Below, piece after piece: positions 43,346 to 52,601 of a stretch of 64,000 nucleotides of DNA. Position 1 is the stretch's first letter. Each line of letters begins with the position of its first letter. The notes under the pieces were generated by a model. It worked only from the letters and a program-made list of their open reading frames with translations. It was not told the DNA's origin and did no database searches. The position numbers and the translations under genes are program-made. Origin of the DNA: Candidatus Poribacteria bacterium (GTDB lineage Bacteria > Poribacteria > WGA-4E > WGA-3G); the NCBI GenBank assembly GCA_022827625.1, contig JAJEIE010000018.1:207787-271786 (forward strand), written 5' to 3'.

Positions 43346-43461
43346 GGCGGGGAATGCCATTAAGGCATTCATACCCGGTTCATGCCTATAAGGCATGAAT
43401 ACCGTTGATTCTGATTTTTTCCAAATCCCGACACATCACTCTGATAACAAAGAGGAAACAC

Positions 43462-44361
43462 ATGGCGAAAACTTACAGAACACTCACAGAATCGGATGTC
43501 AACCACTTCATTGAGAAGGGGCATGTTATCCTGAAAGGCTGCTTTCCGCGCGAATTGGCAGAAGAGTGGAGAGCATTCGCTTTTAAACGGCTTGGCTATG
43601 ATCCTGACGACCCGACGACTTGGGAGCAACCCCGCGTTCACCTACCTTCTATGAACCGAATCGTGATTGAGGAGGTCGCACCGAGAGCTTATGATGCGAT
43701 CTGCGATCTGCTCGGCGGCGAGGAGAGGATTACCAATTTTCGGGGCGACGCAAAGCCCGGTTGGAGTGACGGCTTTATTATCAACTTCGGATTAGGTGCA
43801 GACCAACCGTGGCAACCCCCCTCTCCAGAGGTCGGCGGTTGGCATAAGGATGGCGATTTTTTCCGACACTTCCTTGATAGCCCAGAACAAGGCTTGCTGA
43901 CAATCGTCGTCTGGTCGGACATCTATCCAAAGAGCGGTGGGACATTTGTAGCGTGCGATTCCGTTCAGCATGTCGCACAACGACTCTATGAACATCCAGA
44001 AGGGTTGTTGCCAAGTGGTTTCGGTCAACTCATTGGCAAATGCAAAGACTTTGTGGAAATTACCGGCAGCGCAGGTGATGTTGTGTTGCTACACCCGTTC
44101 ATTTTGCACGCAGCTTCGCAGAACCCCTCAGGGCGCGCCCGTTTCATCACGAACCCTCCAGTCGGTCTCAAAGAACCGATGAATTTCAATCGTGAGAATC
44201 CAGACGATTTCTCACCCGTAGAATTAGGAGTCCTACACGGGTTGGGGAAAGACCGTTTGGATTTCAAACCGACGGCACCACGAGAACGCCTCGTGCCAGA
44301 GCGCGTCAAGCGTCAACAGAAGATGCTTGAAGAGCAGAAAAAGCGGCTCGGGATGGTATAA
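43462..44361 (+). CDS. PhyH-like Fe(II)/2-oxoglutarate dioxygenase
   Basis: 299 aa from ATG 43462 after GAGGA. HKDGD in GGWHKDGDFF gives the H-x-D iron ligands; the distal His is in HPFILHAASQN with Arg about 8 residues on (GRARF). N-terminal VNHFIEKGHVILKG is the usual PhyH opening. The C-terminus is a charged helix (RVKRQQKMLEEQKKRL). The stop overlaps the start of an AAAGTTTGC repeat. Substrate unknown; these enzymes hydroxylate many small molecules. Confidence 0.85.
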   Translation: MAKTYRTLTESDVNHFIEKGHVILKGCFPRELAEEWRAFAFKRLGYDPDDPTTWEQPRVHLPSMNRIVIEEVAPRAYDAICDLLGGEERITNFRGDAKPGWSDGFIINFGLGADQPWQPPSPEVGGWHKDGDFFRHFLDSPEQGLLTIVVWSDIYPKSGGTFVACDSVQHVAQRLYEHPEGLLPSGFGQLIGKCKDFVEITGSAGDVVLLHPFILHAASQNPSGRARFITNPPVGLKEPMNFNRENPDDFSPVELGVLHGLGKDRLDFKPTAPRERLVPERVKRQQKMLEEQKKRLGMV

Positions 44362-44440
44362 AGTTTGCAGGTTCAAAGTTTGCAAGTCTGTCTTCCAACT
44401 TTCTAACTTTAGTTCACTTTAGACCACTTGCAAACTTTTG
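44358..44440. repeat. AAAGTTTGC-type inverted repeat at a gene end
   Basis: TAAAGTTTGCAGGTTCAAAG on the left and AGACCACTTGCAAACTTTTG on the right; the first three bases are the stop codon of the PhyH gene. Confidence 0.75.
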
Positions 44441-44451
44441 ATCCTTGATTG

Positions 44452-45660
44452 CTATTCAAACTGCTGTCGGCTCTGACGGCACGCCTTGCCTTTGCCGCGA
44501 ATAATATCGGCTTGCTGCCATGTATTGACGGCGTGACAGATAGCGTCACTCTCACCGAGACGTTTTTTCAACTCAGATTTTGTGAACCACTCACAACCGC
44601 CGCTGGCAAGCGCATCCGTGTCCAAGTTTCCATCGGAGAAGCCGTAGACCCGGCAGATACCCGCATCCGCTTCAACATCTTCGATGTAAGACATCCAGGG
44701 AACTTCTAAACCGAGTTGTGTTTGCGCAATCTCTTGTAATGAGCCGATGCGGGCACCGACATCCCAACCGACCAGTTTCTCCTCTTCCCAACCTTCACCA
44801 CCCGGTAACTCCCAAGCACCCTTTTCCGCATCACGACGCAGCAAGAATTTCGATTCTTGATGCGATGAATCCTCAATCAGCAGGCGCGTCGTCCCAATCG
44901 GTTTGTCAAAACAGACAGGAATAAGACGTTTGCCAGCATCGCTAAGTGCGTCCAAGGCGGTTGGATTGTAAGGATAATATCCCGCTGCTGGCGGTGCGTC
45001 TACGGCACAATACTTGTTGAAAATCCCGCATCGGTCTTCAGTTGTGCTCCCAGCCGGGGCTTCGTGCCAGACATGCTCGTTGACGACGAGTAAGTCACCC
45101 GCCTTGAGTTCTGGATCAATGAACGCCGGGAGTGCCTCACGATCCGGACGGGTGAGGTCCAAGATGTGTGCGTCTGGATCGATGACCTGCGTCAACTTGT
45201 GCGATTTTGGCGACACGAGAAACGGACCGTACGACGTATCGAAATCTGTCAGCGGAATGATGGCAAATACCCAGTTCATTGATGAGCCGACAGGTCGCCA
45301 GCGTTTGTAATCGCAATGCGCCCCCGCGCCTTTATCCCCCGGTGTTCGCAGATACGCAACGTAAGCAGTGAGATGTGCAGGCTGACCGAGTGCCGACTCT
45401 ACCGCACGGATAACGGTCGGATGTTCCGCAATCTCAGTCAGTCCCGGGGCAGCGAGCCTATTGCCGCTAACGGTATATTTTGCGGGTTCAGGGTATTTCA
45501 GCGAAGAGGGATAGGCATCGCGTTTCACCTCGTTTTTCACGACACGCCGCAGTTCATCCGATTCTTTCGCCGATAAAACGTTACGTACAATTAAATAGCC
45601 GTCTTCATGGAAATCCGAAATCTGCTGTTTGCTAAGAGATTCCGTCACTGTGGTGCTCAT
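44452..45660 (-). CDS. PhyH-like dioxygenase fused to a Nudix-like domain
   Basis: 402 aa from ATG 45660. Residues about 10-245 are a PhyH domain: HCDYKRW supplies H-x-D and NEHVWHEAP the distal His. Residues about 265-395 look like a Nudix fold (KFLLRRDAEKGAWELPGGEGWEEE, then YIEDVEADAGICRVYGF), but the Nudix box lacks the canonical REUxEE after the glycines, so hydrolase activity is doubtful. The start overlaps the stop of a GNAT gene by 4 bp. The fusion may couple oxidation to a nucleotide-linked substrate, or the second part may only bind it. Confidence 0.72.
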   Translation of the reverse strand: MSTTVTESLSKQQISDFHEDGYLIVRNVLSAKESDELRRVVKNEVKRDAYPSSLKYPEPAKYTVSGNRLAAPGLTEIAEHPTVIRAVESALGQPAHLTAYVAYLRTPGDKGAGAHCDYKRWRPVGSSMNWVFAIIPLTDFDTSYGPFLVSPKSHKLTQVIDPDAHILDLTRPDREALPAFIDPELKAGDLLVVNEHVWHEAPAGSTTEDRCGIFNKYCAVDAPPAAGYYPYNPTALDALSDAGKRLIPVCFDKPIGTTRLLIEDSSHQESKFLLRRDAEKGAWELPGGEGWEEEKLVGWDVGARIGSLQEIAQTQLGLEVPWMSYIEDVEADAGICRVYGFSDGNLDTDALASGGCEWFTKSELKKRLGESDAICHAVNTWQQADIIRGKGKACRQSRQQFE

Positions 45661-46199
45661 GCTGTAAATTCCTCCAAGGTAGGGTGTTCCAAAACGGATG
45701 CGACTTCTGTCCAAGCCTCTCGGCTATTTTCACGCGAAGTATCCGGCATGAATCCGAAGTCGAGATAGAGTTTAACCGCAGGAATGCGTCCTGTTGATGT
45801 GCCGAGGAAACAGCGTTCATGCGACTGTTTTAAGCGTGCCATTGCCACAGACATCATCGGTTTAGAGAGTCCACGTCCCTGATAGTCGGGGTGAATCGCG
45901 ACCCAATGAATCTGTCCCCATCCGTCGTCTTGCCACCATGCCGTGATTGTCCCAATCTCCTCACCCGTGTCTGTGGTGAGATAAAAACTCCGATCTTCCA
46001 TCGCCAAGAAATCCCGTTTAAACTCACGCGTAAAAAGTCCGTCGTCAATGTTCATATAGGGTTCCGCCGCTTTCTGAATCCGCGTCCAGATATGCCCCTC
46101 ATTCCGCCGATAATTACGGATTGCGAATCCCTCTGGAATGGGAAATTGCGGGATATTTTCCATGTCCTCACGGATCATTCTGACACTGTAGTTTTTCAT
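45657..46199 (-). CDS. GNAT-family N-acetyltransferase
   Basis: A 180-aa acetyltransferase. Motif A is HWVAIHPDYQGRGLSKPMM (acetyl-CoA pyrophosphate loop, Q-x-x-G-x-[GA] type) and motif B AVKLYLDFGFMP. It is first in an operon, its stop overlapping the PhyH-Nudix start. Substrate unknown. Confidence 0.85.
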   Translation of the reverse strand: MKNYSVRMIREDMENIPQFPIPEGFAIRNYRRNEGHIWTRIQKAAEPYMNIDDGLFTREFKRDFLAMEDRSFYLTTDTGEEIGTITAWWQDDGWGQIHWVAIHPDYQGRGLSKPMMSVAMARLKQSHERCFLGTSTGRIPAVKLYLDFGFMPDTSRENSREAWTEVASVLEHPTLEEFTA

Positions 46200-46222
46200 A
46201 TTGCTTTTTTGTTGTGTGGATA

Positions 46223-46262
46223 GTTATAAGTTATAAGTTATAAGTTATAAGTTATAAGTTAA
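46223..46262. repeat. TTATAAGTTA decamer array
   Basis: About four head-to-tail copies of TTATAAGTTA, period 10, directly upstream of the GNAT gene. Confidence 0.85.
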
Positions 46263-46381
46263 GGAAATAAGGGGCATCTGTATCAACGATTTATAAGATA
46301 CACTGTAGCATAAACTGTCGGTTTGTGCAATAGTTCTTGTCCATTGGGTAGGGCTGTTCAGTTGGACCCTGTGCAGCAAAT

Positions 46382-46410
46382 TTGACTTCATTTCCGCGGT
46401 ATGTTATACT
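46382..46410 (+). promoter_or_regulatory. Promoter TTGACT-17-TATACT
   Basis: -35 at 46382-46387 and -10 at 46405-46410, each one mismatch from consensus, about 50 bp before the amidohydrolase start. Confidence 0.7.
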
Positions 46411-46457
46411 TCAACGGATACACATATCTAACCAGTAGGCAATAAGGGAGATAGAGG

Positions 46458-47294
46458 TTGAAGATCATTGATACGCACCAACACCTTTGGGATACTGAGA
46501 ACTTGGATTACCCGTGGTTGGAAGGGTTTGATCTGTTACGGAAACGTTACACGGCACAAGACTATCGCGAGGCGATTGCTGACCTTAACGTTGTTAAATC
46601 CGTTCACGTTGAAGGCGATCCCGCTGAGGCAGATGTCGTCAAGGAGGTCGAGTGGTTAACACAAATCTCGGAGACGGATGGCATGATAGGGGCAATAGCA
46701 GCGGCAGCACCGCTTGAAAAGCCGAACGCTGAGGCTGTGCTTGAGGCGTTGGTTGAATTCCCGCTTGTTGTCGGTGTCCGTCGAATGGCGTGGCATCATC
46801 CCGATCCGCAGTTCTATGCGACACCTGAACTAATTGAGGGTGTAAAGTTACTGGCGAAATTTAATCTCTCTTTTGAACTCTGTGCGAATGCGATGCAGCT
46901 CCCCGCAGCGATCGCGTTGGTACAAGCAACACCAGATGTGCGACATGCACTCAATCACTGTGGCGGACCGGATATAAAAGGTGGACAATTTGAACCGTGG
47001 GCAGCGTGTATGCGAGAACTCGCCGCTTTCGAGAACGTCCATTGCAAGGTATCGGGAATTGTGACGACCGCCAGTGAAAATTGGACGCCCGAGGCGCTTA
47101 AGCCCTACATCCAGCAGCTCGTGGAGGCGTTCGGGTATGAGCGGTTGATGTTTGGGAGTGATTGGCCGGTATGTACCGTAGCCGCTACCTATCAGGAGTG
47201 GGTGGATGCACTTTTATGGGCTGTTGAAGAGGCTTCAGATGCCGAGAAAAACAGCCTCTTCTACGAAAATGCATCGGAATTTTATAACCTATAA
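46458..47294 (+). CDS. Amidohydrolase_2 / fuconolactonase-like hydrolase
   Basis: A 278-aa TIM-barrel metal hydrolase starting at TTG 46458. HxH is in DTHQHLW at the N-terminus, a later His in NHCGG, and the C-terminal metal Asp in FGSDWPV. The family (COG3618) hydrolyses sugar lactones or 2-pyrone-4,6-dicarboxylate. The last codons and stop (YNL*) coincide with a TATAACCTATAACC repeat. It stands alone under its own promoter. Confidence 0.83.
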   Translation: MKIIDTHQHLWDTENLDYPWLEGFDLLRKRYTAQDYREAIADLNVVKSVHVEGDPAEADVVKEVEWLTQISETDGMIGAIAAAAPLEKPNAEAVLEALVEFPLVVGVRRMAWHHPDPQFYATPELIEGVKLLAKFNLSFELCANAMQLPAAIALVQATPDVRHALNHCGGPDIKGGQFEPWAACMRELAAFENVHCKVSGIVTTASENWTPEALKPYIQQLVEAFGYERLMFGSDWPVCTVAATYQEWVDALLWAVEEASDAEKNSLFYENASEFYNL

Positions 47295-47310
47295 CCCCTC
47301 ACCTTGGAAT

Positions 47311-47339
47311 TTGACTTTTTAACGTATATGTGCTATAAT
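47311..47339 (+). promoter_or_regulatory. Promoter TTGACT-17-TATAAT of cysK
   Basis: -35 (47311-47316) one mismatch, -10 (47334-47339) exact, 17-bp spacing, about 58 nt of leader. No obvious riboswitch in the leader. Confidence 0.8.
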
Positions 47340-47403
47340 TAAGCGTGCTGAATCAACGATATATTTGTAACAGCGGTCAGTCTCCGCTGATTATACTGAA
47401 CAG

Positions 47404-48354
47404 ATGAGAATCGCCAAAAACCTGACAGACCTCATCGGAAATACACCAATGATTCGTCTGAATGCCTTGCCCGGTGAGGACGATGCGACTGTTTTCGCGA
47501 AGTTGGAAGCTTACAACCCCGGGGGTAGCATAAAGGACCGGATCAGTTATGCAATGGTAGTCGATGCTGAGGAACGCGGTATCCTCAAAAAAGGGGATAC
47601 CATCGTTGAACCTACAGCAGGGAACACGGGTTTGGGGCTTTCGATTGTCGGTATCGCGCGTGGCTACCCTGTGATTTTGACGATGCCCGAAAATGTGAGT
47701 CGTGAGAAATATGAACTCCTCTCTGCGTTCGGGGCAAAGATCGTCCTAACACCCGAACACGGCGGCATGGCGAGCGCGATCTGGGAGGCGGAGGAGATTG
47801 TTAGACGGCATGCCAGACACTACATGCCCAACCAGTTCACGAATGCTGCGAACCCGGAGATTCACCGCCGGACCACCGCTGTTGAGATTCTTAAAGCGGT
47901 CGGCAGGGACATCGATTTTTTCGTTACAGGCGTCGGAACAGGCGGCACCTTAACGGGCGTTGGTGAAGTACTAAAAACAGAGTGTCCCAATGTGAAAGTG
48001 ATTGCTGTGGAACCGCAGGTCTCAGCCGTGCTTTCTGGCGGTCCCCCTGGACCAACGCGGATTGATGGGCTCGGGGCTGGGATGGTGCCTGAAGTCCTTA
48101 ATGTAGATGTCATTGATGAAGTTATCGCGGTCCCTGAAAAGGTGGCTTACCAAACGATGCAGTCAATTTCGACAAGCGAAGGGCTATTGGTCGGGATGTC
48201 GTCTGGTGCGAATGTCTATGCAGCCTTACGGGTCGCTAAAGAACATGGACCCGATAAAACGGTTGTGACGATTCTCCCAGACACCGGCGAACGTTATTTC
48301 AGCTTGACTCGTTATTTTGAAGTCGAATCGGACATTATGGAAATGCTTCCCTAA
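47404..48354 (+). CDS. cysK: Cysteine synthase (O-acetylserine or phosphoserine sulfhydrylase)
   Basis: A 316-aa PLP enzyme. The PLP Lys is in GGSIKDR, substrate loop TAGNTGLG, phosphate loop GTGGTLTG, and the C-terminal SGAN. It makes cysteine from an activated serine and a sulfur donor. Downstream, on the same strand, are APS reductase, a CysO-like carrier and a Mec-like protease, which hints that the donor could be CysO thiocarboxylate and the enzyme CysM-like. No SD is visible before ATG 47404. The gene name marks the family, not the sulfur donor. Confidence 0.85.
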   Translation: MRIAKNLTDLIGNTPMIRLNALPGEDDATVFAKLEAYNPGGSIKDRISYAMVVDAEERGILKKGDTIVEPTAGNTGLGLSIVGIARGYPVILTMPENVSREKYELLSAFGAKIVLTPEHGGMASAIWEAEEIVRRHARHYMPNQFTNAANPEIHRRTTAVEILKAVGRDIDFFVTGVGTGGTLTGVGEVLKTECPNVKVIAVEPQVSAVLSGGPPGPTRIDGLGAGMVPEVLNVDVIDEVIAVPEKVAYQTMQSISTSEGLLVGMSSGANVYAALRVAKEHGPDKTVVTILPDTGERYFSLTRYFEVESDIMEMLP

Positions 48355-48543
48355 CTTTACTAACGTGGGTTCGATAAAAGATTTCTACTCGTACCGTACC
48401 GCAAACTGTTAGTTTGCGATGCACACGCCACAAATAACACGAGCGAGATTTTTAAGTCGAACTGATGTTAACTTATAACTCACAACTGCTCAAACGTGAC
48501 AACTTAGGTTAAACAGTTTCCTATACCCTAAAAGGCGTTAGCA

Positions 48544-49317
48544 ATGACCGAGAAACCCGTTACCAAAAGATTGAATCCGTCAGTAGATAACGCACTTTGT
48601 CAAGAGATTACCTTGACAGAGACTCCACAAGAAATTCTTTTCTCTCTCTTTAAACGGTTCAGAGAGCGTGCTGCGATCGTCACAAGTGGGCAGCTTTCAG
48701 GGATGGTGCTAATTCACTTGGCTGCTGAAAACCAGCTGCCGTTCAGAGTTTGCACGCTTGACACACTCCGACTCTTTCCCGAAACCTACGCCTTCCTTGA
48801 GAAGGTCGAGTCGCGCTACGGGGTTCAGATTGAGCAAATTCAACCCGATCCACAAGAAGTCCAGCAGATGGTCGCCGAGCACGGTGAGTATCTGTTTTTC
48901 GACAGTAAAGCGAAGCAGGAATACTGTTGTAACGTCCGGAAAGTCCGTCCAATGCAACGCCTCTTGGAAACTTTGGATGTCTGGATAACAGGGTTGCGCC
49001 GCGACCAGTCTGACGCAAGACAAGAACTCCGTAAGGCAGACATTATATCATCAACGACACACCCGGTCCTGAAGGTTAATCCGCTCCTCCAGTGGACATC
49101 CGATGAGGTATGGCAGTTTGTCCGAGATAACGATATTCCGGTGAATCCGTTGCTTGAAGCGGATGCCAACGGTCACTATTATGAGTCGATCGGTTGTATC
49201 GTATGCACAACGCCAATAAAACCCGGTGAACCCAAACGCGCAGGACGGTGGCGTTGGCAGAACGCCGCCCCCACAGAAGAAAATGAAAAAGAGTGTGGAT
49301 TGCATTATTCGATTTAA
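48544..49317 (+). CDS. cysH: Adenylyl-sulfate (APS/PAPS) reductase
   Basis: A 257-aa reductase of assimilatory sulfate reduction. Cys pairs in EYCCNVRK and GCIVCTTP can hold the [4Fe-4S] cluster typical of APS-specific enzymes, and the catalytic Cys is in ECGLHYSI at the C-terminus. LDTLRLFPETYAF and TGLRRDQS are the substrate motifs. It yields sulfite from APS using thioredoxin. It sits between cysK and the CysO gene, within a cysteine-synthesis set. Confidence 0.92.
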   Translation: MTEKPVTKRLNPSVDNALCQEITLTETPQEILFSLFKRFRERAAIVTSGQLSGMVLIHLAAENQLPFRVCTLDTLRLFPETYAFLEKVESRYGVQIEQIQPDPQEVQQMVAEHGEYLFFDSKAKQEYCCNVRKVRPMQRLLETLDVWITGLRRDQSDARQELRKADIISSTTHPVLKVNPLLQWTSDEVWQFVRDNDIPVNPLLEADANGHYYESIGCIVCTTPIKPGEPKRAGRWRWQNAAPTEENEKECGLHYSI

Positions 49318-49483
49318 TTTTGGACGTGCCTTATGGTAAATCCCGAAAATATGTGGATTTATGTAGCACAAACTGTTAGTTTGTGTGTAGGGTTGTCTCG
49401 CAAACTAACAGTTTGCGGTACGCGTAGAAATCTTTTATTGCGCTCACGTTATAATTAACATAAAAAAGGAGAAAATTTATTCC

Positions 49484-49765
49484 ATGTCTGTAACCGTTCG
49501 TATTCCAACCCCGTTGAGACGCTTGACGCAAAACTTGGCAGAAGTTGAAACAGAAGGTGCCAATATTGAAGGCATTATTGACAATCTTGAGGCGAGTTAT
49601 CCGGGAATGAAAGAACGTCTCTGTGACGAAGGCGGAAATATCCGTCGGTTTGTCAATATTTATCTTAACGATGAAGATATCCGTTTTCTTGACGGAAAAG
49701 CCACGCCTGTGACAGACGGTGCTGAAATCTCTATTATCCCCGCAATCGCTGGCGGAATTTTTTAG
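49484..49765 (+). CDS. CysO-like sulfur-carrier protein with GG-IF end
   Basis: A 93-aa ubiquitin-like protein of the MoaD/ThiS family. The stretch VNIYLNDEDIRF, then ATPVTDGAEISIIPAIAGG, is very close to mycobacterial CysO. Unlike CysO the chain continues two residues past the Gly-Gly (IF), so the diglycine must be exposed by proteolysis before thiocarboxylation. The JAMM protease gene 75 bp downstream is the obvious candidate. AAGGAG precedes the ATG. Confidence 0.88.
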   Translation: MSVTVRIPTPLRRLTQNLAEVETEGANIEGIIDNLEASYPGMKERLCDEGGNIRRFVNIYLNDEDIRFLDGKATPVTDGAEISIIPAIAGGIF

Positions 49766-49840
49766 CTATGTGCTTCTGAACAATTTTTTAGATCGGGGTG
49801 AACAGTGAATGGACACCCCGTTCAGACATAATCGTTAAAG

Positions 49841-50299
49841 ATGTTAACTTTGCAGCCAGAAACTCTCAGCGAAATTTACAACCATGCGGAATCGGAGTTT
49901 CCTCACGAATGCTGTGGTGCTATTTTGAGTGATGGCGCACAAGAATTTGTCTGGAGATGCCGGAATATACAGAATGAGCTCCATCAAAACGATCCTGACA
50001 CATATCCGCGTGATGCCCGCACGGCGTACGTCATACACCCTGATGATTTAATCGCTATTCACAAAGAAACAGAGACAGCAAATCAGCAGATTAAGGTTTT
50101 CTACCACTCGCATCCGAACCATGAGGCGTATTTCTCCGAAAAGGACAAAGCAGATGCCTTGATATGGGACGAACCCGCCTATCCGGGTGCTACCTATCTG
50201 GTTATCTCCGTTTATGACGCTGAGATACGCGCCGTGAAGGCTTTCGCTTATGATGAAGAAGCCGGAGATTTTATCGACGTACCCCTTGCAGGCACTTAA
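49841..50299 (+). CDS. JAMM/MPN metalloprotease, Mec-like
   Basis: A 152-aa zinc protease. The JAMM motif is complete: Glu in ESEFPHECCG, then HSHPNHEAYFSEKDKAD giving H-x-H and S-x-x-x-D-like ligands. In actinobacteria Mec cleaves cysteine off CysO. Here it could also trim the Ile-Phe extension of the neighbouring carrier. Cytosolic. The downstream membrane-protein gene overlaps it by 50 bp. Confidence 0.88.
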   Translation: MLTLQPETLSEIYNHAESEFPHECCGAILSDGAQEFVWRCRNIQNELHQNDPDTYPRDARTAYVIHPDDLIAIHKETETANQQIKVFYHSHPNHEAYFSEKDKADALIWDEPAYPGATYLVISVYDAEIRAVKAFAYDEEAGDFIDVPLAGT

Positions 50300-52481
50300 A
50301 GCCCCTGCCCTCCGTGCCTACGTTGGACTTATCACCTTCTCTGCTACCTCCCTTGCGATCGCCCTCGGTATCACCCTCCAAGCGTTCCTTGTTTTTGAAT
50401 ACCATTCTAATTCCGGGGTCGTCGGATGGCTGCGTGCTAACGCCTATCCGAAGCAGCAAGAATACTTTTACTATCTCTTAGCACTGCTCGGTATCCCGAT
50501 GGTCATTTGGCTGTATGCGTTGGGATGGCGTGTCTATTCACACTGGTGCGCCAAGTTGACCGCGCAACCCGTCCAGCGTGTGCTGAAAGCGAACGCGTTA
50601 GCGTCTATCCCGTTGTGGCTCTGTTGGCTACAGGTGTACCACATCGGACAGTGGACACTGATGGGTTTAATCCTACCGATGGGTTTGTCGGTTTTCGTTA
50701 AATTGGTCCTGCTGTCTAAGCGTTACTTCCCAAAACTGTGGACTTCTGACCTTGACAGCAGCGACGAAGTTACAAACCCCACCAGCGAAGCGGATAGGGA
50801 AATCCGGACTGACGGTTATAGACGCACAGAGGTTTGGTGGCGCGGCTTTACCTACGTTATCCTTCCCGTTTTCATCTACCTGCTGACGTATTCAGGTGAT
50901 ATTCACAGGGGGATTGATCTCTTCCACGAGGGGGAGCGACTCGCGCCTCTCGATGAGATGCTGCGCGGCGGGATACCCTTTCGAGACATCTATATCCAAC
51001 ATGGGGTCTTCCAAAACGCCTACTTGGCATGGATGGGCGGTCAACTCTTTGAACCGACGCTGTTCGGGCTGCGTTCAATGGAAAACATATTAAACCCGCT
51101 CGGCTATGTCGCGCTCTATCTATTGGGTCTGCAGGTATTCCGCGGTGGATTTTTTACCGCCTTTATCTGTGTGGTGATTGCCTCTGGAACAGAGTTCTGG
51201 GTATCCCCGCGCCATAGCCTCGGTCTAATTAGTTTCGTCTTCATTGCCAGTTTTCTTAAGGATGGTAGATTGCCGGAAGGGTTTGTAACCCCGATATTTC
51301 GACTTCCATGGAAACTTGTCCTCTCTGGACTCTCCGCAAGTTTGGCGTTCTGGTACAGCACTGAAATCGGACTCTATACACTGGCTGCTGTCGGACTGTT
51401 TCTACTCATATACACTTTCCTGCAGCGCGAAATATCCATCCAGAAACGCTTTTTGTCCCTAATCAGCTATGGTTGCGGGGTCCTGCTCGGTTTCCTACCG
51501 GGCTGCCTCTATTTTCTCGCCCACGGTGCCTTAGACGATGTCGTCTGGAATTCCTATATCCAGTGTCGTTATCAACTCGAAACGTGGGGACTCGCTTTTC
51601 CCTCTCTATCCGAAACGCTTACCCTGTTATCGACAAATGGCTGGCGTGCCTTTGTGTTCAGTGAAGGGTTTCGGTGGTACCTGCCGATCGGCATCTTTAT
51701 GACTATTGCGGCATATCTAACATATCGACAACTTTCTGGTACTGCATCGACGCATACATTGAAACTTTTGCTTCTATTGCTCGGTGGCATCGCCTTTTTC
51801 AGGACTGCCCTGGGACGTTCAGATAGTGGACATCTGATTTATGGGGCGACCTTCTTATGGTTGCTCTGTCTGTTGCCGTTAGAGGGCGGTATTTTGCGGA
51901 TGTTCCGGGCTTTGGTATCGTTCGTAACGGGTGAAGGACGTTGGCACTACGCACTGAAGACGGCATGGGTGCTAATTCCGACTGTGATATTCTGTTGGTA
52001 TGTTGGGGAGGTGCATCAACCCTTGGCGGGTTTGGGTGGGAAGTGGCAGCGGCTACGCCAGAACCCCTTCAAACAACGTCTCGTCTCAGAAGAATTAGCA
52101 CGTGCGGGACGGGTTGACATCCCAGATGACCAAGTTGCGCAAATTCAGAAGGTCGTCGCTTATATCCAAGAAAACACAGCAGAAAACGAAAAAATTTTCG
52201 ATTTTACGAGTCAGGGTGCTTATTACTTCTTTGCTGATCGACCGAGTGTCACCCGATTCCATCAGGTTTCGTATGCGTCAACACCTGCGATGCAGCAAGA
52301 GGTCATCGCAGCCCTTGAGCAGGATCAGACGCGGGTGGTGCTTTTCAAGACGGGCGGGTGGTTTGACGCTGTTGATGCTATTCCTGTTGAGGAACGGCAT
52401 CCTCTAATTGCAGCATATTTACAGGCGAACTATGAACCGGCGGTAAACATTAACGACACAGAAATTTTGTTGCGGAAATAG
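50250..52481 (+). CDS. Large multi-pass membrane protein, GT-C/PMT-like
   Basis: A 743-aa protein with about 12-14 predicted membrane helices in the first 600 residues and a soluble C-terminal part (about 610-743). A periplasmic loop near 220-250 has DLFHEGERLAPLDEMLRGG, with acidic residues like the first loop of GT-C lipid-linked sugar transferases. It starts at ATG 50250, overlapping the protease gene by 50 bp, with only a weak AAGG upstream; no better start was found. A role in glycosylation is inference. Confidence 0.68.
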   Translation: MMKKPEILSTYPLQALKAPALRAYVGLITFSATSLAIALGITLQAFLVFEYHSNSGVVGWLRANAYPKQQEYFYYLLALLGIPMVIWLYALGWRVYSHWCAKLTAQPVQRVLKANALASIPLWLCWLQVYHIGQWTLMGLILPMGLSVFVKLVLLSKRYFPKLWTSDLDSSDEVTNPTSEADREIRTDGYRRTEVWWRGFTYVILPVFIYLLTYSGDIHRGIDLFHEGERLAPLDEMLRGGIPFRDIYIQHGVFQNAYLAWMGGQLFEPTLFGLRSMENILNPLGYVALYLLGLQVFRGGFFTAFICVVIASGTEFWVSPRHSLGLISFVFIASFLKDGRLPEGFVTPIFRLPWKLVLSGLSASLAFWYSTEIGLYTLAAVGLFLLIYTFLQREISIQKRFLSLISYGCGVLLGFLPGCLYFLAHGALDDVVWNSYIQCRYQLETWGLAFPSLSETLTLLSTNGWRAFVFSEGFRWYLPIGIFMTIAAYLTYRQLSGTASTHTLKLLLLLLGGIAFFRTALGRSDSGHLIYGATFLWLLCLLPLEGGILRMFRALVSFVTGEGRWHYALKTAWVLIPTVIFCWYVGEVHQPLAGLGGKWQRLRQNPFKQRLVSEELARAGRVDIPDDQVAQIQKVVAYIQENTAENEKIFDFTSQGAYYFFADRPSVTRFHQVSYASTPAMQQEVIAALEQDQTRVVLFKTGGWFDAVDAIPVEERHPLIAAYLQANYEPAVNINDTEILLRK

Positions 52482-52601
52482 TCGTCTGAACCTGGATTCT
52501 TATGATTTTAAGATGTACCATGATTACAAGAATATCTAATCACGGTAAATCTGGTAATCCCATCAATCACAGTTCAGACCTTTTTAGGTGGTAACCGACA
52601 A

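Noticed and set aside
48700..48740. APS reductase substrate loop (TSGQLSGMVL) looks altered from the common SFGAE pattern
   Set aside because: This loop varies among APS/PAPS reductases, and all catalytic and cluster cysteines are present, so there is no reason to suspect loss of function.
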